From Fortiea contorta PCC 7126 (GTDB taxonomy: Bacteria > Cyanobacteriota > Cyanobacteriia > Cyanobacteriales > Nostocaceae): a stretch of DNA of 64,000 bases. Under the pieces are notes generated by a model. The model saw only the letters and a list, made by a program, of their open reading frames with translations, had not been told where the DNA came from and searched no databases. Numbering within the stretch: the stretch's first letter is position 1; the number at the start of each line of letters is the position of its first letter. Below, piece by piece: positions 35,942 to 45,312 of this stretch. A program made the position numbers and the translations under genes. Where the stretch lies: the NCBI RefSeq assembly GCF_000332295.1, contig NZ_KB235930.1, forward strand, positions 625,895 to 689,894. The letters run 5' to 3'.

Positions 35942-36121
35942 TTACCTGTGAGCATGAATCCCCGGTGCATAAGCCTCAATCACTTTACCAGTGCGAGTGC
36001 AACTAATCATTAAGTAGTCGCAGCTAGGACATTGTGTCCGCGTTATTTGACTATCAGAAATATAATAACGCTCCGCTTCTCTGCCACAATTTGGACAACA
36101 AATCCTTTGTACTATCTGCAT
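35942..36121 (-). CDS. Small zinc-ribbon protein (59 aa), conserved cyanobacterial type
   Basis: Reading the minus strand from the ATG at 36121 gives MQIVQRICCPNCGREAERYY, a middle ITRTQCPSCDYLMISCTRTG, and an end KVIEAYAPGIHAHR. Two CPxC knuckles (CCPNC and CPSC) form a zinc ribbon. Closely similar short proteins occur across cyanobacteria and are sometimes mislabelled PriA. No enzymatic domain is present, so nucleic-acid or protein binding is the most one can infer. It faces rlmN convergently. Confidence 0.7.
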   Translation of the reverse strand: MQIVQRICCPNCGREAERYYISDSQITRTQCPSCDYLMISCTRTGKVIEAYAPGIHAHR

Positions 36122-36746
36122 CTTATAGCCCCTTGATGTTAATTATTTTGATTACCAACAACCACAAATTCAGTCAGCGCCTCTCACCAAACTTGATCAA
36201 AAGCAATAATATTTGCTCAATACTGCCTACAAAAAACTAATTAATTAAGCTCAAGAAAAATCGATATTTGATACCTATAATTATTATCCTATATATTTAT
36301 ACTCAATAACCATCCTACTTGGGATATATAAATTATTTTTTAACAAATCTATTGTTTAGAAATTTACTGATCCCTGCAAATAGCGCCTTGAGATAACCTT
36401 GTTTATTGTAATCTCGACGAAAAAAGCTGTATTGATATTAAAAAAAATTAAGGACAAGAAATACTGTATAGCTAGTCACAAAATATTCAGTTTAAGATTT
36501 AATTAACATTTGCATATTCCAGAGTTTCAGCCAAACGCCATCTACCGCCACCAAGTTATAGGAACACCGCAGCAGTAGAATTGTTCCACACACCAAAATT
36601 GGATTTTAGATGCAACGACTTTACCAAAAGTGGCTGTAAGTCGATACAGTCCCGCCTAACTTTTCAACCAACAAATATCATCCTTCACCCTTCACCCTTC
36701 ATCCTTCATACTTCATCCTTCACCCTTCATACTTCACCCTTTTGTA
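36122..36746. other. Intergenic region with TTCACCC heptamer repeats
   Basis: The first 500 bp are AT-rich and featureless to my eye. Positions 36683-36740 hold about eight tandem heptamers of the form CTTCACC/CTTCATC, an STRR tract ending 7 bp before the uvrC stop codon. Confidence 0.6.
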
Positions 36747-38636
36747 CTAACTAGCTGAGGAAGGATGAAAATAATCGTAAATATCCTGAGCCAAACGCGG
36801 GCCGATTCCGGGAACTTCCGATATTTGTGCTGGGGTGGCTTGCCGAATGTAATCAACAGAGCGAAAATGTCCTAGTAGCTGTTTTTGACGATGATGACCC
36901 AAACCAGGAATCTCATCTAAACGCGATCGCTTTAATTTATCACTACGTTGTTGACGATGGAAACTCACAGCAAATCGATGAGCTTCATCTCGCAACCGAC
37001 GTAACAATTGTACCCCCGGTTGTTCAGCGTCAGTATTTAAAGGTTGGGATTCTCCCGGTAAAAAAATCTCTTCTCGCTGCTTGGCTAAACTAATCACTCG
37101 CAACTCATCTAACAAATTCATTTCTTGCAAAATAGCCACGACAGAAGATAGCTGACCTTTACCGCCATCAATCATAATTAAATCAGGCCAATCAGGATTT
37201 CCCGCTCGTAACAACTGCGGATCTTCAATATACTTGCGGAAGCGTCGCCCGATAACTTCTGCAAGACTAGCGAAATCGTCTGAATGTCCGATAGTGACCG
37301 TAGGATTTTTAATTTTATAGTGGCGATAGTGCTGTTTAGCAGGTAAACCATCGATAAACACAACCTGAGAAGCTACAGCATTTGAGCCTTGAATATGAGA
37401 GATATCATAACCCTCGATGCGGTGAATTGTTAAATCTGGTAAATCTAGAATAGTTGCTAAATCTTGCATTGCTTGCGAATTGCGATCGCTTAATTTTTGC
37501 ATTCTCTGCAATTCATACTGAGCATTGCGCTCTACCATCTCTATTAATTCTGCCTTACTTTGTCGCTGGGGAGCCAAAATCGTCACTTTTCTCCCTTTTC
37601 TTCCAGTTAAAACATCAGCCAATATTTCCCCATCTGGTAACTCATGCTGTACCAAAATCTCGGCGGGAATTTCCACCGCGTCAGCAGTTTGGTAATGTTC
37701 TTCCAAAACTCGTTGTAAAATTGCTCCAGGCTCGGCGTGAACATCCGCGACAAACGCTAGACGTCCTACCAACTGACCAGCGCGAATCTGGAACAATTGA
37801 ATATAAGCATGGTTTTCATCGGCAGCCAGAGCGATCGCATCCCGCGAAACTGTATCATTAGGTAAAGAAACTTTTTGATCTGCATTCAGCGACTTTAAAC
37901 CAGCAATTTGGTCACGAATCCGCGCTGCTGACTCAAAATTCAATGCCTCCGCCGCCTTTTCCATCTGTTGAGTTAAAATATCAATCAGTTCCTGAGTTCG
38001 TCCCTGGAAAACCATCGCCACTTTTTGCACAGTTTTGCGATATTCTTCCGGTGAAATTAGTTGTTGACACACACCCGGACACCGCCCCATATCATAATTC
38101 AAACAAGGACGATCCTTAAATAACGGTTGAGGTCGTTGTCGCAGTGCAAATATCCGCTTAGAAATTCGCAATATTTCCCGCAATAGACCAGAATCAGTAT
38201 AAGGGCCGTAAAATTTATCCTTTTCCTTACCCAATTGACGTTTGCGGGTAATAAAAATCCGGGGATAGTCTTCTGACCAAGTAATGCAAACATAAGGATA
38301 TTTCTTATCATCCTTGAGCAGAACATTGAAATATGGCTGGTGCTGCTTAATCAAGTTGGCTTCCAACGCCAAAGCTTCCGCTTCCGTATCGGTGACGATG
38401 AATTCAATTTCTGCCACCTGCTTCACCATCGTGGCGATGCGTTCCGTCTTATTATACCCGTCGCGGAAATAGGAACGGACACGCGATCGCAGCTTCCGCG
38501 ATTTACCTATATATATAATGCGATCGCTATCATCTCGCATAAAATAAACCCCTGGTTCTGGCGGAATTTCCGCAAGACGGGTTTCCAGTCGTGCTGGGTC
38601 TTTAACAAGCGTTAGCGTTTGAGGAGAATTTATCAC
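36747..38636 (-). CDS. uvrC: Excinuclease ABC subunit C
   Basis: UvrC makes the dual incisions in nucleotide excision repair after UvrAB recognition. The 629-residue protein has the GIY-YIG domain ([20 protein letters not shown]) for 3' incision and an UvrB-binding UVR segment ([20 protein letters not shown]). The RNase H-like 5' nuclease domain ([34 protein letters not shown]) follows, and two C-terminal helix-hairpin-helix motifs ([38 protein letters not shown]) complete it. It uses a GTG start. A 10-bp inverted repeat lies 7 bp upstream of it. Confidence 0.96.
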   Translation of the reverse strand: MINSPQTLTLVKDPARLETRLAEIPPEPGVYFMRDDSDRIIYIGKSRKLRSRVRSYFRDGYNKTERIATMVKQVAEIEFIVTDTEAEALALEANLIKQHQPYFNVLLKDDKKYPYVCITWSEDYPRIFITRKRQLGKEKDKFYGPYTDSGLLREILRISKRIFALRQRPQPLFKDRPCLNYDMGRCPGVCQQLISPEEYRKTVQKVAMVFQGRTQELIDILTQQMEKAAEALNFESAARIRDQIAGLKSLNADQKVSLPNDTVSRDAIALAADENHAYIQLFQIRAGQLVGRLAFVADVHAEPGAILQRVLEEHYQTADAVEIPAEILVQHELPDGEILADVLTGRKGRKVTILAPQRQSKAELIEMVERNAQYELQRMQKLSDRNSQAMQDLATILDLPDLTIHRIEGYDISHIQGSNAVASQVVFIDGLPAKQHYRHYKIKNPTVTIGHSDDFASLAEVIGRRFRKYIEDPQLLRAGNPDWPDLIMIDGGKGQLSSVVAILQEMNLLDELRVISLAKQREEIFLPGESQPLNTDAEQPGVQLLRRLRDEAHRFAVSFHRQQRSDKLKRSRLDEIPGLGHHRQKQLLGHFRSVDYIRQATPAQISEVPGIGPRLAQDIYDYFHPSSAS

Positions 38637-38642
38637 AATCCA

Positions 38643-38672
38643 AGATAGGTAATTTTACAAACTTACCTATCT
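38643..38672 (-). promoter_or_regulatory. Inverted repeat immediately upstream of uvrC
   Basis: AGATAGGTAA (38643-38652) and TTACCTATCT (38663-38672) are perfect complements separated by 10 bp, ending 7 bp from the GTG start. It could be an operator or an mRNA hairpin that limits initiation. I cannot match it to a known regulator. Confidence 0.45.
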
Positions 38673-39112
38673 CTATTTTAAAGAAATTCACTTGTTTGTG
38701 CCGTTTCTATCAGTCATTTATTAAGCGAATATCAAGTTAAGCCAAAAAAGATTTTATTTTTGCCTTAAATCTCAAATCATACCTGTCTCCTCATATATTA
38801 TTTACGTGACTACAGATTTTATATAGTTATTGTTTTAAAGCCGTCCTCATACTTTAAGTCATCACTGCCATCAAACCGAGTTACCAATCTGTATTCAACT
38901 ATTTATAACCCGCTCCACGCTCGGTTTCCAGCCATCAAAAAATCATAGCTTGCCATCTTGTAAAGATAGTATATTCTTGATTACGAGTCAGCAATCTTCC
39001 GGATTATTAACTTCAAAATCAAGATTAAGAGGATTAACGGATTTATTAAATTTGCCTCATTGATTATCATTAAACCAGTTAACAATATATGCATTTATCC
39101 AACAGCAAACAT
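38673..39112. other. Intergenic region, divergent promoters
   Basis: About 440 AT-rich bases between uvrC (minus) and the small plus-strand gene. I see no RNA gene, repeat or additional frame that I would defend. Confidence 0.35.
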
Positions 39113-39292
39113 ATGAATATCAATGAATTTGAATCACAATACCGAGCCGCTATGGATGAAACACTCAACGAGCTACAAACAGCAGTTTTGTTGTTAGTTC
39201 AAGTCCAGCGCAAAATAACTGAAATTGGTAATTATGTACACAACCTGAGTGAAAGCGTAGAAGAATTTATTCACAATCAAAAAGTTGATTAA
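39113..39292 (+). CDS. Small helical hypothetical protein (59 aa)
   Basis: The product MNINEFESQYRAAMDETLNE, followed by LQTAVLLLVQVQRKITEIGN and a tail YVHNLSESVEEFIHNQKVD, is predicted to be a long amphipathic coiled-coil-like helix. An in-frame ATG at 39089 would add eight residues. It resembles short Nostocales proteins of unknown function. It ends 12 bp from the stop of the convergent receiver-domain gene. There is no recognisable domain. Confidence 0.5.
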   Translation: MNINEFESQYRAAMDETLNELQTAVLLLVQVQRKITEIGNYVHNLSESVEEFIHNQKVD

Positions 39293-39304
39293 TCCCAGCA
39301 GATA

Positions 39305-39748
39305 TTACCGTTCATCGTCAAAAATATGCTGATGATAAAAACGCAACTCTTCTTCAATCGTCAGTATCAACTCCGTCAAATTAACTGGTTTAACAAAATA
39401 GCGACAAGCTCCCAATCCCATAGCTCGCTCTTGATCTGCCTTGAAAGCGAATGCCGAAACTACAATAATAGGTATCTGAGAGCAGCTCGGTTGTTGTTTA
39501 ATTTGCTCTAGTAATAAATAACCGTCAATATCCGGCAATTTCAAGTCTAACAGCATCAAATTTGGCTGAAATTGCTCTATAGTTGCGAATAAAGTAGAAC
39601 CCTCAGATAAACTTTGCACTTCATAGCCGCAATAACTCAGATAATCGCTCATCAACATTCTATTGACATCGTTATCTTCAATTAACAAAATTCGCCCAGT
39701 TTGTTGAGACTGTAATTGCCGATCTACAAGTAGTAATTTTGCTATCAT
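39305..39748 (-). CDS. Single-domain (CheY-like) response regulator
   Basis: The 147-residue protein is a receiver domain with a 15-residue N-terminal extension. ILLIEDNDVNRMLMSDYLSY gives the acidic pair, LMLLDLKLPDIDGY the phospho-acceptor Asp, PIIVVSAFA the Thr/Ser site (Ser) and CRYFVKPVNLTELI the conserved Lys. There is no output domain, so it probably relays phosphate or regulates a kinase. No kinase is adjacent. Confidence 0.88.
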   Translation of the reverse strand: MIAKLLLVDRQLQSQQTGRILLIEDNDVNRMLMSDYLSYCGYEVQSLSEGSTLFATIEQFQPNLMLLDLKLPDIDGYLLLEQIKQQPSCSQIPIIVVSAFAFKADQERAMGLGACRYFVKPVNLTELILTIEEELRFYHQHIFDDER

Positions 39749-40387
39749 TGCTAACTATCATCTGGAATTGAAAATTGACAATTTCATCAGAAATTTAAAT
39801 AAATATCATCCAAAATTATCAATGAATAGAATACGCACTTAGGGAATATCTGAAAAACATTAGTAAGTTATATTTAATTACTAGATGTTCAATAATATTA
39901 TCTTCAGATATAAATTGTTACATAAATTTATAATTTCTTAACTTATTCCTGTTTTATTTGTGGTATGCAAGGGATTGCTCAAATTAAAAACTATTCAACA
40001 ATATCAGCAAACAAGTCAGATTCCGCAGATTTAAGTGTTGTTGTCAGCCTTAGCAATCTTTTGGTATCAGAAAATATTTTTTAATATTTGAGATAGTCAA
40101 GCATACCTCATTTTATAAACCTGAAAAACCAGATTAGGTAAAGCAACTGTGGTTTTTTAATAAATAAATGATGAATATTTTATTGAATGCCTAAGTGTAT
40201 ATACTTGAAATTTTTCAAAACACTTGTAATGCTTTTGAGCACACAAGTTGTTCAACGATGGAGATATGTAGATTAGACCTGCTTTGAAAACAGGGTTTAT
40301 ACCAATTCTTGACACGGGAAACACATTTTGATTGTAGAGACGAAGCAAAAACAACGTCTCTACAAACTGCAAAGATTTAATCTACCG
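39749..40387. other. Intergenic region with repeat fragments
   Basis: About 640 AT-rich bases. ATACCAATTC at 40299-40308 matches the terminal repeat of the element at 62279-62381. A GTAGAGACG-family hairpin lies at 40334-40363. No protein-coding frame looks real. Confidence 0.45.
40334..40363. repeat. Dispersed hairpin repeat, GTAGAGACG family (copy 3)
   Basis: GTAGAGACG (start) and CGTCTCTAC (end) are exact complements around a 12-nt A-rich loop. It lies 24 bp beyond the aminotransferase stop codon and may also terminate that transcript. Confidence 0.55.
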
Positions 40388-41593
40388 TTAAAGAAACTTA
40401 GCTATTCTCTCCACAGCAGTTTCTAACACTGAGGGTTCATGTACCAAAGCGAAGCGAACATATCCTTCACCAGATTTACCAAAACCAGCGCCAGGAGAAG
40501 CAGCTACACCGGTTTGCTTGACTAACTGAGTACAAAATTCCATGGAATTCTGACTCCAAGATGCAGGTAATTTTGCCCAAATGTACATAGTGGCTTTGGG
40601 AGTAGGAACATACCAGCCGATGCGGTGTAAAGCATTAATGAAGGTATCACGACGCTGACGGAAATTAGCAACACCACTAGCTACCCCCGTTTGAGGGCCA
40701 GTTAAAGCAGCGATCGCTCCATTTAAAATTCCTTGATACTGATTAAAATCAACGGCTGCTTTGACTTGCCGTAAGGCATGAATTAACTCAGCATTGCCAA
40801 TAGCATAGCCGATGCGGAACCCGCCCATATGATAAGACTTGGAAAGGGTGAAAAACTCAATAGAGACGCTTTTATCTGGATCCGCTTGCAGAATCGAGGG
40901 GACTAGTGCTTGAGGCGCGGTTGAATGGTGTTTTGCTGGTGCTTCCCTAGTGTCTTCAAATACTAAATCTACATAGGGAAAATCATGCACCAAAACGATA
41001 TTGTGGGTTTGACAAAAAGCGACTGCTTCTTGGAAGAAAGATAAAGGTGCGATCGCCGCTGTGGGATTATGAGGGTAACTTAACACCATCATCCGCGCCT
41101 GGGTTAAGATAGCACCAGGAATCTCAGTAAATATCGGTAAAAAATCGTTTTCTGCTCGTAGTGGCATAGGGTAGATTTGACCACTAGCTAAGTGAACTCC
41201 CCCAGCATGGGAGGGGTAGCCTGGGTCGAGCAACAGCGCAAAATCCCCTGGATTGAGCAACGCCAGAGGTAAATGAGCTGTACCCTCTTGAGAACCAATC
41301 AAGGGCAGTACTTCCGTTTCTGGATTGACCTCAATACCAAATTTCTGTGCATACCAATCAGCTACAGCTTGGCGAAATGTTTTCGTGCCATTAAACAACA
41401 AATAGCCGTGGGTACTCGGATCGTAGAGAGACTGGGCGATCGCCTCAATTACATGGGACTGTGCCGGCAAATCAGAAGACCCCAGCGACAAGTCAATTAA
41501 CTGCTGACCAGCAGCCAAAGCCACTGCCTTGGCTCTATCCATATCAGCAAATACGTTAGATTGCAGAGGTTGTAAACGTTTCGCAAATTGCAT
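40388..41593 (-). CDS. Class I/II PLP-dependent aminotransferase
   Basis: The roughly 401-residue fold-type I aminotransferase starts MQFAKRLQPLQSNVFADMDR. It shows IDLSLGSSDLP, NPGDFALLLDPGYPSHAGGV, MMVLSYPHNPTAA, the aspartate that binds the pyridine N (VLVHDFPYVDLVF) and the PLP lysine in FFTLSKSYHMGGFRIGY. A C-terminal substrate Arg lies in GYVRFALV. It belongs with enzymes often annotated as aspartate or LL-diaminopimelate aminotransferases; the true donor is uncertain. A paralogue lies at the right edge of the window. Confidence 0.88.
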   Translation of the reverse strand: MQFAKRLQPLQSNVFADMDRAKAVALAAGQQLIDLSLGSSDLPAQSHVIEAIAQSLYDPSTHGYLLFNGTKTFRQAVADWYAQKFGIEVNPETEVLPLIGSQEGTAHLPLALLNPGDFALLLDPGYPSHAGGVHLASGQIYPMPLRAENDFLPIFTEIPGAILTQARMMVLSYPHNPTAAIAPLSFFQEAVAFCQTHNIVLVHDFPYVDLVFEDTREAPAKHHSTAPQALVPSILQADPDKSVSIEFFTLSKSYHMGGFRIGYAIGNAELIHALRQVKAAVDFNQYQGILNGAIAALTGPQTGVASGVANFRQRRDTFINALHRIGWYVPTPKATMYIWAKLPASWSQNSMEFCTQLVKQTGVAASPGAGFGKSGEGYVRFALVHEPSVLETAVERIAKFL

Positions 41594-41598
41594 TTTTG

Positions 41599-41665
41599 TC
41601 AAGAGTCAATGGTCAAAAGTCAAGAGTCAAGATTAATTACTTTTGACTCTTAACTCTTGACTAAT
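41599..41665. repeat. AAGAGTCAA/TTGACTCTT inverted STRR
   Basis: Tandem AGTCAAGAGTCAA-type heptamers on the left and TTGACTCTTAACTCTTGACT on the right can fold into a hairpin. It fills the gap between the aminotransferase start and the thioredoxin stop. Confidence 0.6.
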
Positions 41666-41996
41666 TATTATTTAAGTGCGTCTCTAAAAGGTTGAGTAAT
41701 TTTTCCTTGCCAATAACCCCCTCAACAGATAGCAAAAGTTCCTCACCTTGAATCAACCTGAGAGCGGGTACACCTTCGACTTGGTACTGTTTCACGGTTT
41801 GGGGGTTGGGATCGATTTCAATTTTCACGACTTTTAGGCGATCGCTGTATTGGGCCGCAGTCGAGTTAATCAGTGGCGCCATTAATTGACATGGCCCGCA
41901 CCAAGAAGCCCAAAAATAAACCAACACCGGCAGATCGGCACTCATTACTTCAGTTTCAAACTCAGCGTCAGTTATGGTGATCACACCGTTACTCAT
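41661..41996 (-). CDS. Thioredoxin
   Basis: The 111-residue protein has the redox motif Trp32-Cys33-Gly-Pro-Cys36 within VLVYFWASWCGPCQLMAPLI, the cis-Pro loop (QVEGVPALRLIQGEELL) and the usual beta-alpha pattern. The ATG at 41996 gives MSNGVITITDAEFE, the normal start; 13 extra upstream codons are not thioredoxin-like. It reduces disulphides in cytosolic targets. The variant KIEIDPNPQTVKQYQ and the acidic helix place it in a cyanobacterial-specific subgroup rather than m-type, but I would not assign a letter. Confidence 0.93.
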   Translation of the reverse strand: MSNGVITITDAEFETEVMSADLPVLVYFWASWCGPCQLMAPLINSTAAQYSDRLKVVKIEIDPNPQTVKQYQVEGVPALRLIQGEELLLSVEGVIGKEKLLNLLETHLNNN

Positions 41997-42062
41997 TGCA
42001 GTCTCCATCAGGTGGCAGCGGTTTAAAGTTGGCACACAAAATACTTTATCCCAAAGTGGGAG

Positions 42063-42175
42063 TTATTGGGTGTGGGGAGGTGGGGAGGTGGGGAGGTGGG
42101 GGGTGTGGGGGGTGTGGGGAGTGTGGGGAGTGTGGGGAGTGTGGGGAGATGGGGAGGTGGAGGGTGTGGGGTAAT
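42063..42175. repeat. G-rich tandem repeat, copy D (left arm only)
   Basis: GTGGGGAG and GTGTGGGGA units run for about 110 bp between thioredoxin and vipp1. This is the same repeat family as at 11203, 12170 and 52288, but without the conserved core or the C-rich arm. It is probably a truncated or immature copy. Confidence 0.75.
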
Positions 42176-42248
42176 TGGCAATTCTCAAAGTGCAAAATCC
42201 CACAACCAAAAGGTGTGGGACTGGTTTAAATAAGTTTTTTTGCAAATT

Positions 42249-43025
42249 TTACATTTGATCCAATTGCTTACGGAGGGCTTCCAACTCAGAATCAACTGGT
42301 TCGGTTGATTTGGCAGGGGTAGCTGGTTGTGAAGGGGGCAATTGCCCTTGACTTGGCGGTGTTGCTGGTGGTAGCATTTGTGCCTTCAAGGCTGCTAATT
42401 CGTCGTCAACGTCGCTGCCAGATTCCAACTGGGCAAATTGGGTTTCTAAATCTGCACCTGCTAACTCTGATGCTGATTGGGCGCGGGCTTCTTGCATCAG
42501 AACTTTTTCTTCCATGCGCTCAAAAGCCGCCATAGCACTACTGGTATTCATTCCACGTACCATGCCTTGGAGTTGCTCTTGGGCTTTGGCGGTGGTAATC
42601 CGGGCTTTGAGCATTTCTTTCTTGGTTTTGGCTTCCGAAATCTTGCTTTCGAGCTGAATTAAGTTGCGCTTGAGGGTTTCAACTTGGATGCTTTGCTGAT
42701 CAAGGCTAGTTTTGAGAGCAGTACCTGTTTCTGTATAAGTTTTTTTACGTTCCAAGGCTTGGCGTGCTAGATTTTCGTCGCCTTTTTGCAGTGCTAGTTG
42801 GGCGTTGCGTTGCCATTTATTGATTTCGTTTTGGGCGTCGTTATACTGTTTCTCGGTGCGTTTTTGAGCGGCGATCGTCTGAGCCACACCCTGACGCAGC
42901 TGTACTAAGTCTTCCTGCATTTCCAGGATGGCTTGTTCCAGCATTTTTTCTGGATCTTCAGCTTTGTTGACTAAATCGTTGAGGTTAGCACTGACTACTC
43001 GCTTGATGCGATCGAATAATCCCAT
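42249..43025 (-). CDS. vipp1: Vesicle-inducing protein in plastids (IM30/Vipp1), PspA family
   Basis: Vipp1 forms ESCRT-III-like rings and rods on the inner face of thylakoid and plasma membranes and is needed for thylakoid integrity. The 258-residue product has the amphipathic helix (MGLFDRIKRVVSANLNDLVN), the long coiled coil (EMQEDLVQLRQGVAQTIAAQ onward) and FERMEEKVLMQEARAQS. A Pro-rich linker then leads to a short extra helix (VDSELEALRKQLDQM). That C-terminal helix separates Vipp1 from PspA. It lies 163 bp from a second PspA-family gene on the same strand. Confidence 0.92.
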   Translation of the reverse strand: MGLFDRIKRVVSANLNDLVNKAEDPEKMLEQAILEMQEDLVQLRQGVAQTIAAQKRTEKQYNDAQNEINKWQRNAQLALQKGDENLARQALERKKTYTETGTALKTSLDQQSIQVETLKRNLIQLESKISEAKTKKEMLKARITTAKAQEQLQGMVRGMNTSSAMAAFERMEEKVLMQEARAQSASELAGADLETQFAQLESGSDVDDELAALKAQMLPPATPPSQGQLPPSQPATPAKSTEPVDSELEALRKQLDQM

Positions 43026-43187
43026 AACTGTGTTTTTCCTTTTGTGGTTTATGCGCTGTGCTGGACAGTGAGCTTTTTTATTTTTTAATAGCTACCTATT
43101 TCAATGTAATCTTTCCGGTTTGAAACGTTACCTCCCAACACTCCTTAATTGTTAAGATATACTCCTGCCTCGGTGATTGCCCAATGT

Positions 43188-43901
43188 TTAAGGTTCTTGA
43201 CTTTTGGGCAACTGTTGTTGTTGTTGTTGTGTATCACTAGCTGCATCCAAGACCTGTGCTTTCATCGCTGCTAGTTCTGCATCGACATCATTGCTAGATT
43301 CCAGAGCAGTAAATTGTTTTTGTAAATCGTCGCTACCAAGTTGCTCAATCGCTTCTGATTGCGCTTCTATTTGCATGACTTTATCTTCCATGCGCTCAAA
43401 GGCGTTTAGACTGCTGGTAGCAGAAACGCCGTCAAGCATTTCCCTCAGTCTAAATGACGCCTCAGCTGAACGGGCGCGAGCGATGTACATATCTTTTTTG
43501 GTTTTGGCTTCGGCAATTTTCAACTCTAGCGATCGCATATCCTTTTTTAGTTTAGCCACCAAATTGTTTTGTTCTGATATCTGGCTAGATAAGGCTTGTT
43601 TTGTTTCTTGATAAGCTTGGCGTTTGGTGAGAGCCTCTCGCGCTAGGGGTTCATTTCCTTGTTGCAATGCTAGTTGGGCGCGACGATACCATTCCTCGGC
43701 TGTAGATTCGGCGCTGGTGGCTTGTCGTTCGGTGCGTTTTTGGATAGCGATCGCTTGTGCTACGCCTTGTCGTAATTGCACCAAATTTGCTTGCATCTCT
43801 AAGACAACTTTTTCCAGAATTTTTTCTGGATCTTCTGCACTGCCGATTAAACTATTGAGGTTAGCGCGAATCACTCTCAGGATACGCTGAATCACTTCCA
43901 T
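43188..43901 (-). CDS. pspA: PspA/IM30 family protein, second copy
   Basis: The 237-residue protein shares the PspA layout (MEVIQRILRVIRANLNSLIG; EDPEKILEKVVLEMQANLVQ; FERMEDKVMQIEAQSEAIEQ) but ends in a Gln-rich tail (QQQQQLPKSQEP) without the Vipp1 C-terminal helix, so it is the PspA-like paralogue. Family members repair or stabilise membranes under stress. It is transcribed ahead of vipp1; the tandem arrangement suggests an old duplication and possible cotranscription. Confidence 0.88.
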   Translation of the reverse strand: MEVIQRILRVIRANLNSLIGSAEDPEKILEKVVLEMQANLVQLRQGVAQAIAIQKRTERQATSAESTAEEWYRRAQLALQQGNEPLAREALTKRQAYQETKQALSSQISEQNNLVAKLKKDMRSLELKIAEAKTKKDMYIARARSAEASFRLREMLDGVSATSSLNAFERMEDKVMQIEAQSEAIEQLGSDDLQKQFTALESSNDVDAELAAMKAQVLDAASDTQQQQQQLPKSQEP

Positions 43902-44049
43902 ATCGGCTCTCCATCCACTTTTTGCCAGTTACTAAACAGCAGATCATTATATTTATTTCGACGGTTGCATACCCCTATCCTAAGGGTCAGGGGTCAAAGG
44001 TCAGGGGTAAAAATTCAAAGGATCAGCAAAAACCATACCCCCTCTTCAA

Positions 44050-45231
44050 TTATGGTTGTCGAACTCTGGCTTTAATTCCCTGGGACTGTAGTTTTTGCAA
44101 TTGTTGCTTAACTTCTCCAGGCGTTCTGACTGCACCCAGGTAGATCAATTTATTGTCCAATGATAAATAGGCATCGGGGATAATCTGGCGTATGGAAGCT
44201 AAGGTGCGATCGCTTTGATTATCTGTCACTAAATGATAAAACCCATCTGCTGAGGGTTTAATTTGTGTATTTGCTTGACTAGGGTTGACTGGTGGCTGAT
44301 TTGGTAAGGATGGATTGCTTGGTGATTGAGGTAGTACTGATGGTAAGGCTACTGTAGAATTTGTAGCTGGCGGGAGTGCGGCTGAATTCGGTTCGGTTTT
44401 CGGTTTTAAGCCAACAATATCTTTTGGATCTTGCACTTTGGGAAACTCTTCAACCGCCAGGTTAGGATACTTGGGTATGGGTGTTAGTGATGGGTCTAGC
44501 TGAGGTGAAGGTTTACTCTCTCCTCCTTGGGGTTGATTGGCTGGCACAGATGAGTTTTTGTTAGATGATTTGCCTAAATTGATCTGCGACAAGATTGTGG
44601 GATTCAATGCGATATAGCCCAGAGTTAAACTGGCTACCAACAGTAACAGCATGGAACCGATACCCAAGGGTGAAAGCAGACTGTCTTGAGAATTACTTGG
44701 CTTTCTGGCTGGGGGTTGCTCGTCTGCTAAACTCCGCAGCAGTGCTTCACTAGATTCTAAGTAATCATTTGGTGGTCTGGGAGTGTCATCAGGCTGCAAA
44801 ATATTTTCAGGTTCCTTGTGCACCTGGGCTGTCGTAGGGACTAGGCTGCTGGCGGTGTTAGATAAGGGCGGTAAGCTTTGGGTAGCGACAGGCTCACGAT
44901 CTATCTCTTGAGTTTCAATGATGGCTGGTGGTTGTTCCTCCTGTAGAGGCTCACTGACAAAATTAGCCGCTGTACTGGTTTTGACTGCTACCGATGACTG
45001 GATATTTTCTAAAGTTGTTGTGATGGCTGCTAGCTGTTGGCTGGAATTATGAGTGTAATTTCCTACAGGCGATTGGTTTAATGCCCTAGTACCAGTGCGT
45101 GTGCGTCGATATCGAGTTAACTCTTGATCTAGCTGTACTTCTAAACTTGCTAGTGCTGCTGCTAGTGCAGGTTTCAACCCAGGTGTTTTAGACGATTGAG
45201 TGCTGGAGTTTATTAGGGGGTTTGGAGTCAT
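44050..45231 (-). CDS. Single-pass membrane protein with C-terminal SPOR-like domain
   Basis: The product starts MTPNPLINSSTQSS. A cytoplasmic helical part (KPALAAALASLEVQLDQELT) is followed by a long low-complexity Pro/Ser/Thr region. One membrane helix (IGSMLLLLVASLTLGYIALN) sits in the middle and a Pro-rich spacer follows. The final ~65 residues (GFYHLVTDNQSDRTLASIRQ; KLIYLGAVRTPGEVKQQLQK; LQSQGIKARVRQP) look like a SPOR-type beta-alpha-beta-alpha fold. SPOR domains bind denuded peptidoglycan; that role is inferred. It is divergent from the DciA-like gene by 82 bp. Confidence 0.65.
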   Translation of the reverse strand: MTPNPLINSSTQSSKTPGLKPALAAALASLEVQLDQELTRYRRTRTGTRALNQSPVGNYTHNSSQQLAAITTTLENIQSSVAVKTSTAANFVSEPLQEEQPPAIIETQEIDREPVATQSLPPLSNTASSLVPTTAQVHKEPENILQPDDTPRPPNDYLESSEALLRSLADEQPPARKPSNSQDSLLSPLGIGSMLLLLVASLTLGYIALNPTILSQINLGKSSNKNSSVPANQPQGGESKPSPQLDPSLTPIPKYPNLAVEEFPKVQDPKDIVGLKPKTEPNSAALPPATNSTVALPSVLPQSPSNPSLPNQPPVNPSQANTQIKPSADGFYHLVTDNQSDRTLASIRQIIPDAYLSLDNKLIYLGAVRTPGEVKQQLQKLQSQGIKARVRQP

Positions 45232-45312
45232 TCCTCTGGGCCTCAAAGGTAGGCGACTGGACTAAGTTTTGAATACATTTGTGCCAATAATAACGAAAAT
45301 TGTTTAATAGAT

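Noticed and set aside
37454-37861. 135-residue plus-strand frame within uvrC
   Set aside because: Antisense to a highly conserved part of UvrC, without ribosome-binding site or recognisable domain.
43204-43890. Cys/Ser-rich plus-strand frames over the pspA gene
   Set aside because: Reverse reading of a Gln/Glu/Ala-rich coiled coil gives long open frames by composition; the PspA protein is unambiguous.
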